In this document: positions 56,506 to 64,000 of the stretch, in pieces | Position numbering within the stretch: position 1 is the stretch's first letter | Layout: each line of letters begins with the position of its first letter | Origin: Leptodactylus fallax | Lineage: Eukaryota; Chordata; Amphibia; Anura; Leptodactylidae | Direction of reading: 5' to 3' | Assembly: GCA_947044405.1 (NCBI GenBank) | Contig: CAMRHE010000654.1 | Coordinates: 310,001-374,000, forward strand | DNA: 64,000 bases | Program-made: the position numbers and the translations under genes | The notes under the pieces: generated by a model | Database searches by the model: none | What the model saw: the letters and a program-made list of their open reading frames with translations, nothing else | What the model was told of the DNA's origin: nothing

Positions 56506-59500
56506 AATGTATTTTGTTTGTTTGTTTGTTTGTTTGTTTGTTTGAGTTGGAAGGGACCTCAAGGGCCATCGAGTCCAACCCCCTGCAAAAGCAGGAATTC
56601 CTAAAACATCCCAGCTATATACCTATCCAGTTTCCGCTTGAAGATTTCAATTGATGAAGAACTCACCACCTCCCGTGGCAGCCTATTCCACTCTCTCACT
56701 ACCCTTACTGTCAGAAAGTTTTTCCTAATGTCTAATCTGAATCTCCTTCCCCTTAGTTTCATCCCATTACTTCTCGTGCTTCCTTCTGCTAATGAGAATA
56801 GGGTAGATCCCTCTGCACTGTGACAACCTTTCAGATATTTAAATACCGCTATTAAGTCTCCCCTTAGCCTTCTCTTCTGCAAACTAAGCAGTCCCAATTC
56901 TTTTAGCCTCTCCTCGTAGGACATGGTTTGTAGACCTTCCACCATTTTGGTTGCTCTTCTCTGGACCTGCTCCAATGAATCGATGTCTTTCTTAAACTGG
57001 GGCGCCCAGAACTGTACACAGTATTCCAGGTGGGGTCTGACCAGGGCAGAGTACAGCGGAATAATTACCTCTCTTGATCTAGCTTCAATGCTCGTCTTGA
57101 TACATCCTAGAATTTTATTAGCCTTTTTAGCCACCGCACCGCACTGTTGACTCATGTTGAATTTGCGATCTATTATTATGCCCAGATCCTTTTCCCCTGT
57201 ACTCTCACTTAGTACTATTCCTCCCATACTATATATGCTTCTTGCATTTCTGTTACCCAGATGTAGAACTTTGCATTTGTCCCTGTTGAATACCATTTTG
57301 TTCACCTCAGCCCATTGTTCCAGTGTGTCTAAGTCCTTTTGGATGCACTCTCTCTCCTCTCTAGTGTTGGCCATTCCTCCTATCTTTGTATCATCTGCAA
57401 ATTTTATTAGTTCCCCATTAGCCCCATCATCCAGATCATTTATAAAAATATTAAAAAGTACTGGGCCCAGGACAGAGCCCTGCGGCACCCCGCTTTTTAC
57501 TTTCTTCCAGTTTGATGTATAGCCATTTAGAATTACTCGTTGTGCCCGATCATTAAGCCAATTGTGAACCCACCTCACTGATATTTTATCAAAGCCATAC
57601 TTGATCATTTTTTCAATAAGAATGTTATGTGATACTTTATCAAAGGCCTTACTAAAGTCAAGATATACTATGTCCACTGCATTCCCCTGGTCCAACCATT
57701 CAGTGACTTTATTATAGAAGGAAATAAGATTAGTCTGGCAAGATTTATTAGGCATAAAGCCGTGCTGGCTTTGATTAATTAAAGCCTTCCCATCCAGGTA
57801 CCTAATTAAATGTTCTTTAACGATTTGTTCAAAGATTTTTCCTACTATCGAGGTCAGACTTACCGGCCTATAATTTCCTGGGTCGTCCCTATTCCCCTTT
57901 TTGTAGATGGGGACCACATTTGCCCTTTTCCAATCTAGAGGGACCACTCCTGTCTCCCATGACTTATTAAAGATTATTGCAAGGGGTTCTGTTATTTCCT
58001 CTGCTAATTCTTTTAAAACTCTAGGGTGTAAATCATCCAGTCCTGGGGACTTGGTTTCCTTAATCTTAGCTAAATGTTCTCTTACCAAACCTTCACTTAT
58101 AATCAGCTTGGAGTCCTCATTCCCCTCATCACTATCACCATTAATGTTGATATTTCCATCCATTTCTTGGGAGAAGACGGATACAAAATATGAATTTAGT
58201 AACTCCACTTGCTGATCCACCATGTTAACTTTTTCACCCTTTTCGTTCTTTAGGACTCCAATGGTTTCCTTCACTTTTCTTTTGCTCTTAACATATCCCC
58301 AAAAACCTTTTACATTACTCTTAACTTCTTTTGCAAGCTTCAATTCGTATTCAGCCTTGGCTTTTTTAATGCTTATCTTGCAGAGTCTGCAAACTGCTGT
58401 ATACTCTCCCTTAGATATAGCTCCCATCTTCCACTTGTTGTAAGTTTCCTTTTTCTTTTTTAGTAGGTTATGTAATTTTTTGGTCATCCATCCTGGAGTT
58501 TTTAGGTGATTCCCATTTTTCTTGCTTCTAGGTATTGTTAGTTCCTGTGCATTAATGATTTCCCTACGGAAAATTTCCCACCCCTCATGTGCATTTTTGT
58601 GCTTAAGTAATTTTCGCCATGGAATTCTACTAACCCTTACCTTTAGGCCCCTAAAATCTGCCCTACTAAAATTGAGTCTTCTAGTCTTTGTCTTCTCAGG
58701 TCTTCTTCTTCTTACAACCCCAAACTCGAGTATAGCATGGTCGCTGAATCCCAATGTCCCTGCTACCCTTAATTCCTTAACCATGTCCTCCTTATTAGTT
58801 AAAACTAGGTCCAGAATGGATGTTCCTCTTGTGTTTTCTTCTACTAACTGGGCAATGAAATTGTCTGCTAGAGAGGATAAAAATTTGATAGAGCTTTTAC
58901 TCGTAGCTGTGTGAGTTTCCCAATGAATATCTGGGTAATTAAAGTCTCCCATGATAACAATTTCAAATTTCTTCGAAAGCGTGGTCATTTGCTGAGAAAA
59001 AATCTCATCCCGGTCTTCTGTCTGTCCTGGTGGTCTATAATAAACACCTATTATGATGTCCTTATCGTTGTTTTTCCCCTGAATTGTTACCCAAATATTT
59101 TCCAATAAGTTATCATTTTGTAAAACTGTGATTTCCGTGGAAATGTGATCTTTTTTAACATACAATGCAACTCCTCCCCCTCTTTTATTAGTTCTATTTT
59201 TTTTGAATAAGTTGTATCCTTCCATCTGTATATTCCAATCATGCTTATCATTCCACCAAGTTTCTGTAATACCAATGACATCATATTTTTCCTTCTGTAT
59301 TATCAGTTCTAATTCTCCCTGTTTATTTCCCAAGCTTTGCGCATTTGTGTAAAAACATTTCAGATTGCGCTCTGGTACTTCCTTTTTCTTAATTTCCTTC
59401 TGAGTATCCTGTCTTAGGTCCTCATTACCACATCTAGTACCCTTGTTTAGTATATCCTTAAGCTGCATGTTCTTGTCTTTCTTTTTACTTCCCATCCCCT

Positions 59501-59555
59501 TCTCTTCTAGTTTAAAGCCCTCCTGATAAGTAGTAGATAAGTAGTAGTAGTAGTA
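56506..59555 (-). mobile_element. CR1 LINE with complete EN-RT frame
   Basis: About 3.05 kb on the minus strand. The 3' end carries 'gggttggactcgatggccct' followed by 'tgaggtcccttccaactc', the classical CR1 3' sequence, and an (AAAC)n tail of about 30 bp at 56,515-56,543. The 5' end near 59,555 is just past the start of the second open frame, so the first frame (ORF1) is missing. It is inserted in the flank of TRIM unit E and has replaced about 30 bp there (compare 56,500 and 59,557 with 48,565-48,610). Confidence 0.9.
56601..59495 (-). CDS. CR1 LINE ORF2, endonuclease and reverse transcriptase, uninterrupted (964 aa)
   Basis: Drives LINE copying by nicking target DNA and reverse-transcribing its RNA in place. 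Apurinic-type endonuclease in about residues 45-270: TNAQSLGNK, ITETWW, GGGVALYVKK, YYRPPG, MGDFNYPDIHW, SILDLVLTN, GFSDHAIL. Reverse transcriptase in about 500-760: NYRPVSLTSIVGKIFEQIV, VYLDFSKAFDKVSHN (catalytic Asp), SGVPQGSVLGPVLFNIFINDL and KFADDTKIG (active site). The C-terminal domain ends REWNRLPREVVSSSS...RYIAGMF, characteristic of CR1. No stop or frameshift. Start ATG at 59,495 follows only a few tens of bases of element DNA. The full-length frame implies a young insertion; with ORF1 missing it is probably not autonomous. Confidence 0.93.
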   Translation of the reverse strand: MGSKKKDKNMQLKDILNKGTRCGNEDLRQDTQKEIKKKEVPERNLKCFYTNAQSLGNKQGELELIIQKEKYDVIGITETWWNDKHDWNIQMEGYNLFKKNRTNKRGGGVALYVKKDHISTEITVLQNDNLLENIWVTIQGKNNDKDIIIGVYYRPPGQTEDRDEIFSQQMTTLSKKFEIVIMGDFNYPDIHWETHTATSKSSIKFLSSLADNFIAQLVEENTRGTSILDLVLTNKEDMVKELRVAGTLGFSDHAILEFGVVRRRRPEKTKTRRLNFSRADFRGLKVRVSRIPWRKLLKHKNAHEGWEIFRREIINAQELTIPRSKKNGNHLKTPGWMTKKLHNLLKKKKETYNKWKMGAISKGEYTAVCRLCKISIKKAKAEYELKLAKEVKSNVKGFWGYVKSKRKVKETIGVLKNEKGEKVNMVDQQVELLNSYFVSVFSQEMDGNININGDSDEGNEDSKLIISEGLVREHLAKIKETKSPGLDDLHPRVLKELAEEITEPLAIIFNKSWETGVVPLDWKRANVVPIYKKGNRDDPGNYRPVSLTSIVGKIFEQIVKEHLIRYLDGKALINQSQHGFMPNKSCQTNLISFYNKVTEWLDQGNAVDIVYLDFSKAFDKVSHNILIEKMIKYGFDKISVRWVHNWLNDRAQRVILNGYTSNWKKVKSGVPQGSVLGPVLFNIFINDLDDGANGELIKFADDTKIGGMANTREERECIQKDLDTLEQWAEVNKMVFNRDKCKVLHLGNRNARSIYSMGGIVLSESTGEKDLGIIIDRKFNMSQQCGAVAKKANKILGCIKTSIEARSREVIIPLYSALVRPHLEYCVQFWAPQFKKDIDSLEQVQRRATKMVEGLQTMSYEERLKELGLLSLQKRRLRGDLIAVFKYLKGCHSAEGSTLFSLAEGSTRSNGMKLRGRRFRLDIRKNFLTVRVVREWNRLPREVVSSSSIEIFKRKLDRYIAGMF

Positions 59556-60319
59556 TGTAGTTTACTAATTAGATTGTACTGCAAAAGACATAGAATAGTC
59601 TCAGAATCAACTTTATACAATGACTGACAACCAACAGGTAGAGGGACCTACATAGTATATAGTGTAGTATACAGTATAGTATATAGTATTATGTACACAT
59701 GCTGGAAGTAAACAGAATTTTTCGATTATTTTGTGGATTTACTTCCCAACTCTCCTGGAATGTGTAGAAAGTCCCCGCAAAAATTGGTAACCCTCCGGTG
59801 TCCCGAAGGAGTGGATAATCTACTGAACCCGGTTTCCCAATCAAATTATTGGTGAGGTGCACTTTACGTGCTGTCCACATCACAAAAAATGAGCGTGACT
59901 GATATACTTCATACCAGCTGAAAGGGGAGAGGCTTTTTAAAAAAAAATTCACTCCATGCGACGTGCCCGCCTAATTCGGCCCCTGAAAATTTGGGAAGTA
60001 CCAAATGCTAAAGGCACAGGCACCCCCTCTCCAGTCCCTGGTTTCATATTTATATATTGCTAGGTGGACTTTTAAGACTAAAAACAGATAAAGGCCCATT
60101 ACTATACAAAAACAAAGATACATATCACTAACAAAGAAGAAATTCTCCATTAATGTGATCTAGTCATAGGAACAGTTGTCATGTAGGAATCATCACCTGT
60201 AGCCCCTCCTTCACCTTCATCCCATTGGCTAAAAAAAATTCACCAATCACATTCTGGTACCTTCCCCAGTCTCTGGTTGGGCTTCTTGAGTTATGATGGT
60301 TTCTTCAAGTTTTTGCCTC
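59556..60319 (-). pseudogene. TRIM copy E, 3' flank and last codons
   Basis: After the CR1 element the unit flank resumes ('gtagtttactaattag', 59,557) and runs through 'aaaggcacaggcacccc' (60,010) and 'catcccattggctaaa' (60,220) to 'ttatgatggtttcttcaagt' (60,291), the 3' end of the TRIM reading frame. It breaks off at 60,319, where a gypsy element begins. The portion before 56,506 (56,470-56,505) is the start of the same unit. Confidence 0.7.
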
Positions 60320-61449
60320 TGTGGCATCCCAGAGCTGGCTATGGCTGGGCTGAGGATGATCTCTGTGCATTGTGTTATTTCCTGTTGCTTCATAGCCTGT
60401 GTGACATAGCAGGGGGTCCTGAGTCTCACACAACACAGCGCCACCTAGTGAGCCTCACACATGCATTACACCTCCCATAGGATTGAATAGTAACCAAATG
60501 TCCAATGGTAGGACATCGCCTGGGAAAAGGGGAGGAGTCAGCTGATCACTGGGTCCCCATGGTAACACCCCTGCAGGAAGGTCCTGCGTGTGAGGAGTTA
60601 GAAGTGTGGAGTGTTAGGAGGAGGAGGTGAGGAGATAAGTGTGATGTCCTGTGAAGAAAGCAGTGAGTTTAGTGCAGGAATCTCAAGTCCTAGACAGGCC
60701 CAGGAAGGTTGGAGAGCTGACATACTCCAGCTATTCAGAAGATCCTGTCCCCTGTCTGCCTAGCCATCGCCCTGAAGGAAGTCAAGCATCATTATCTTGT
60801 CAGCCTGAGACTGTGGAGAGAACATTCTGGAACACGTACTCCATAGCAAGTATCACAGGATCCAGGGGCCAAGGCCAGACCTGTGGAATATCCTGCCACC
60901 CTGACTATTGCACCCCGAAACTCTGAGCTATCAGGACCACATAACGTGAGTGGGGAATATTATGTACTAGTATCATGGTGGGCATCCTCCTATGAGCCAA
61001 ATAGGAGCCCAGACGCACCTTAGGGCTGTAACACTGAAGTATAAGGGGCTAGGAACACCTTTCATCAAGTCTACCGTGCACCCCAGGACTTTGCTGTGTC
61101 ACCAGGCGTACCCCGTTGTTTTGTATTGAAGAAACTGTTTAAGCATTTGTGCCTCCACACCCATGGAAGTAAAAGTTCAACTTTACAACCGTTTCTGTGT
61201 CTGACTCTGCACCGACAACATCAGGGCGCCCCAAACACCACCAGTCGGCACAGTATAGGGGAAGCGCCCCGGGGGAACAATCACCACCAACATTTGTGCA
61301 GCCCCCTCATCACCGGTACCAGTGGTGGTAACGTGGGACAGCACCAGCGCTGCGCCCTCGTGCCCAGAGACCGTGACAAGTCTGCGCTGTTTGCACCCCC
61401 GCAATCCCAACTGCAGCGTTACCTTCCATCTGGTCACCGCAAGAAAAAC
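60320..61449 (+). repeat. Putative 5' LTR of the gypsy element
   Basis: Starts TGTGGCATCCCAGAG exactly where the TRIM text ends. The end is placed just before the primer-binding-site-like sequence, giving about 1.13 kb. The expected terminal CA is not exact at that position, so the 3' border is uncertain. The second LTR is outside the window, so the LTR cannot be confirmed by pairing. Confidence 0.5.
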
Positions 61450-61467
61450 TGGCGTCACGAACAGGAT
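61450..61467 (+). other. Putative tRNA primer-binding site
   Basis: TGGCGTCACGAACAGGAT begins with TGG, complementary to the CCA end of tRNAs, and resembles the TGGCGCCCGAACAGGGAC type of retroelement primer site. The exact tRNA is not identified. Confidence 0.5.
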
Positions 61468-62205
61468 ACGGGTGTGTGCCATTTTGAGAAAGTCACCACG
61501 AAAAGTGCGCCAAATTGTCTCCAGAGCATCGGTCTTTATTGTGGACTTTGCTAAGATCAAGTTTATTCCCTGAGAGTGCTTGCCACAAAGAGGGGGAGCC
61601 CTATACCCCTGAAGTAAGCCCTAAAGACTGTCCTCTCAGTGTGTTACAGCCCTGGAAGAGTTAAAACGCCCAGGACTTGTTTGCTGCGCCACATCGCTGT
61701 GTAAGAACGCCCACAAAGGGTTAACTGTACCTTGCAAAAGTGCGGGAGATTTTTAGCACTGCCCATGAGGCCAGGAGACCCATCTGCCGCCATCTTAGGA
61801 GAGCCCAGAATGCTGAGCGCAATGCTCCAGCGCACCCATACAAGAAAGGGAAAGGCGAACGTGTCAGCGCCATTTCTGACTCTCCGGTGCCGCATCACCG
61901 TCCCTGCTGTGCACCGCTGATCTCTGGTCCACGCTGCAGTTGCTGTCAGTGAGTACTGTGCCTCCCTGTCCTTGTCTTCAGTCCTCCCACGGCCCCAGCG
62001 AGTGTTTTCCGTGTACCGTGTCCGTGGGGAGTGCCACCATTAAAGAGGGGGAGCACACCGTCAGCCTGCATCACAGTGACTCTGTTAATAGCTACAGCAT
62101 TCTTAAAGGGACAGCATTCCAAGTTGTAGTCTCCATTCCCTGCCAGCAAGCAATTGAGTTTCTTAAAGAGACGGCGACCTAATTTCAGTCATACCTGCAA
62201 ACAAC
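61468..62205 (+). other. Gypsy leader between primer site and gag
   Basis: About 740 bp without a convincing gene; probably the untranslated leader with packaging functions. Frames on both strands overlap and have no domain. Confidence 0.4.
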
Positions 62206-63294
62206 ATGACTGAGCAAAGTGACATTGTGCCATCTGTTTCTAGTGATCCAGCAGTGCCCATGGCGAGCAGCCTACCATTCTCCATGCCATTTTACCCTGG
62301 CGCACCATGGCTGCCGCGCTACAAAGGGGAGGCGCATACCCTCAGGGACTTTCGTGAGAAGATGCTGTCTCTCTTCCAGTTCTATCCTCTGAATACAGAA
62401 CAGCAGATACAGATCCTGCTGGGCCAGCTTGAGGGTGCTGCAGCTAGGGAGGTCAAATCCTGGCCTGCCTCTGACAAAAGAACCCCTGGGCAAATTCTGG
62501 ACAAACTCCAGGTGAACTTTGACGTGCGATCTGTCTCCGAGGTAAAGATGCGCTTCTTTTCCAGACGACAACTACCTGGTGAGACCCTGCGGGACTATGC
62601 TTTATCCCTCCAAGAGGCGTTCAGAGCTGTGGTGCAAGTGGATCCACGTGAAAATGTGGACTCTGATAAAATCTTGCTTGACCGCTTCATAGACGGGGCG
62701 GGTACCACATTGCTCCAGAGTCAGTTGCGAATGCTTGCTGCACAACATCCCAGCATCACCTTTGCTGACTTCAAGGCCCTTGCCATCCAGGTCTTGGGAC
62801 AGGAGCAGCCCCAGCCGAGCCCAGTCATCTGTGCTCCCTCACCTGGACCCTCAACAAGCATTGCTCCAGTTGTCCTGCCACTACCTCTGGGTACCTCACC
62901 TGCTGCCCAAACTGCGCAGACTACACCAGCAGACTCCAGAGATGACCTTCTGGCCCGAGTGGATCATCTGACCCGTGCCATGGAACAGATCACCGTCCGT
63001 CTAGATCGTCTGACCCAGCCGTCTTCATCATCCAGTGATCCTTTGCGAAGTCTCAACATCTCACCTGAGTCGCCACCCAGACGTCCGTCTTCAGTGAAAC
63101 CTCCGCAGAGTGAGAGGCCATACTGTACCTATTGCCATAGATATGGACACACCAGGCCTCAGTGTTTTCAGTTAAACGGGCCACCCCCGAGGCAGCGGGC
63201 CGCCCCTCGGGAGGAAAGAAGAAGGGCCCAGGTGAATCTTCAGTGCCATTGTCACGCTTCGTCTCAGCCTGCCCACACATCACAATCCGGGTGA
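62206..63294 (+). CDS. Ty3/gypsy Gag polyprotein (362 aa)
   Basis: Structural capsid protein of the retrotransposon. The N-terminal and central part fits the retrotransposon Gag capsid domain (WLPRYKGEAHTLRDFREK, then RREV/ILLGQLEGAA-like and LRDYALSLQEAF text, about residues 35-200). A Pro/Ser/Thr-rich linker follows. Near residues 310-325 there is one CCHC zinc knuckle (CTYCHRYGHTRPQC), then a basic tail rich in R. The start ATG follows 'aacaac'. No stop interrupts it. Gag ends at TGA 63,292-63,294 while pol overlaps in the -1 frame. Confidence 0.87.
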   Translation: MTEQSDIVPSVSSDPAVPMASSLPFSMPFYPGAPWLPRYKGEAHTLRDFREKMLSLFQFYPLNTEQQIQILLGQLEGAAAREVKSWPASDKRTPGQILDKLQVNFDVRSVSEVKMRFFSRRQLPGETLRDYALSLQEAFRAVVQVDPRENVDSDKILLDRFIDGAGTTLLQSQLRMLAAQHPSITFADFKALAIQVLGQEQPQPSPVICAPSPGPSTSIAPVVLPLPLGTSPAAQTAQTTPADSRDDLLARVDHLTRAMEQITVRLDRLTQPSSSSSDPLRSLNISPESPPRRPSSVKPPQSERPYCTYCHRYGHTRPQCFQLNGPPPRQRAAPREERRRAQVNLQCHCHASSQPAHTSQSG

Positions 63295-64000
63295 ACGGCG
63301 TCCCTCTGACAGCGTTGGTGGACACTGGATCTCAGGTAACAACCCTGCGCAAGCAGGTGTTCTTTGAACATTGGGACTTAGGTGTGTTGAATAGAACACC
63401 TGACACATGGATAAATCTGTGTGCCAGCAATGGACAGCCCATACCACAGCAGGGTTATTGGGAACCCACTATCCAGATTGGGGACTTGAAACTGCCTAGA
63501 CAGGGTGTAATTGTCACTGATGTAGAGGATGATAGGTTTGCAGTTGTAATATTAGGCATGAATGTTTTATGCCATTGCTTTGCAGAAGTGTTGGATGCCT
63601 TGCATGCCTCTCTCCTTACAGCTTCTCCCAGTGACCAGCAGACCATTCAGCGGGCCATTCGTGTACTCAATGCCCAGCACAAGTTCGCCAACAAACAAGG
63701 TGAAATTGGTCGAGTCCGGATCCAAGATACCCGTCCAGTAACCCTACAGCCTGGAACAGAAACTATGGTGTGGTGCCGTGCCCGTCCGGGCATAGAAAAT
63801 CAGGACTACGAGGCCTTGCTACAACCCATACAGGTAGATGGCCAACCACTTGTCATGGCTGCCCGCAGCCTTGTCACAGTTTCCAATGGACGTGTTCCTG
63901 TCCGCTTAGTCAACTTGGGCGATGCTCCAGTGAACCTCCACAAGTTCCACTCTGTGGCCCTGCTACACCGGTTAGCACCAGAAGACATTCTCTCTGGTGA
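63141..64000 (+). CDS. Ty3/gypsy Pol, protease part, in -1 frame (partial)
   Basis: The frame is open from just after a TAG at 63,138-63,140 to the window end, so it overlaps gag by about 150 bp in the -1 frame; Pol is probably made by -1 frameshifting somewhere in 63,141-63,294. It contains an aspartic protease: VPLTALVDTGSQVT, with the DTG catalytic triad at about 63,320, followed by VILGMNVL, the typical flap and 'ILG' region. The text after that has no stop. Reverse transcriptase should follow outside the window. Confidence 0.82.
   Translation, partial: MWTHQASVFSVKRATPEAAGRPSGGKKKGPGESSVPLSRFVSACPHITIRVNGVPLTALVDTGSQVTTLRKQVFFEHWDLGVLNRTPDTWINLCASNGQPIPQQGYWEPTIQIGDLKLPRQGVIVTDVEDDRFAVVILGMNVLCHCFAEVLDALHASLLTASPSDQQTIQRAIRVLNAQHKFANKQGEIGRVRIQDTRPVTLQPGTETMVWCRARPGIENQDYEALLQPIQVDGQPLVMAARSLVTVSNGRVPVRLVNLGDAPVNLHKFHSVALLHRLAPEDILSG

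Larger units (their letters stand above)
60320..64000 (+). mobile_element. Ty3/gypsy LTR retrotransposon, 5' part (continues past window)
   Basis: A 5' LTR-like segment, a primer-binding-site-like sequence, a leader of about 740 bp, a gag frame and a pol frame that is open to the window end. It inserted in the final codons of TRIM copy E, so it is younger than that duplication. The RNase H, integrase and 3' LTR lie beyond the window. Confidence 0.85.

Noticed and set aside
57154..58914. Plus-strand frames of 70-130 codons
   Set aside because: They lie opposite the CR1 reverse transcriptase and endonuclease and have no independent support.
1..64000. tRNA, snRNA or rRNA genes
   Set aside because: I scanned for A/B-box and characteristic stems and saw none that I could support by eye.

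Overview
The window is vertebrate nuclear DNA, most likely from a frog (Anura). This is an inference from four things: an intronless TRIM (RING, B-box, coiled coil, PRY-SPRY) gene cluster, four Tc1 transposons of different types, CR1, L2 and Ty3/gypsy retroelements, and dense dispersed and tandem repeats of the kind common in amphibian genomes. No operons or bacterial features are present. Real host coding sequence is sparse; most long open frames are transposon genes or by-products of tandem repeats.

Layout. 1-17,230: non-coding DNA with short tandem arrays and dispersed repeats, plus a complete Tc1 element (2,951-4,517) whose transposase is uninterrupted and has DD35E spacing. 17,233-18,862: a DD34E Tc1 with one frameshift. 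19,207-24,306: a 5.1 kb minisatellite of about 165 copies of a 30-31 bp unit. It runs directly into a GC-rich first exon of an unidentified minus-strand gene (24,307-24,485) with a promoter near 24,600-24,660. The array unit, read on the gene strand, carries the same CAG|GTGAG splice-donor sequence as that exon's own donor. This is the most unusual feature in the window. 24,690-25,865: an ATC-rich array on the other side of the promoter. 26,921-28,566: a 5'-truncated L2 LINE. 29,441-31,738: a second large minisatellite (35 bp unit).

34,000-60,320: a decayed cluster of TRIM gene copies made by duplication of a unit of about 4.4 kb. Copy A (35,481-37,081) has one 1-nt frameshift. Copy B (44,816-45,475) is an inverted fragment. 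Copy C (49,108-50,700) is intact at 530 codons. Copies D and E are 3' stubs. The cluster has been repeatedly hit by transposons: a gypsy remnant and a DD38E-spaced Tc1 in the upstream region of A, a dead Tc1 upstream of C, a CR1 LINE with a complete 964-codon EN-RT frame inside E, and a Ty3/gypsy element (60,320 to the window end, gag and start of pol) inserted in the last codons of E. Copies A and C keep an IRF/ISRE-like site just upstream of their ATG, which fits the interferon-linked antiviral role of many TRIM ubiquitin ligases.

Gene identities rest on motifs read by eye. Repeat boundaries are approximate unless terminal repeats are given.
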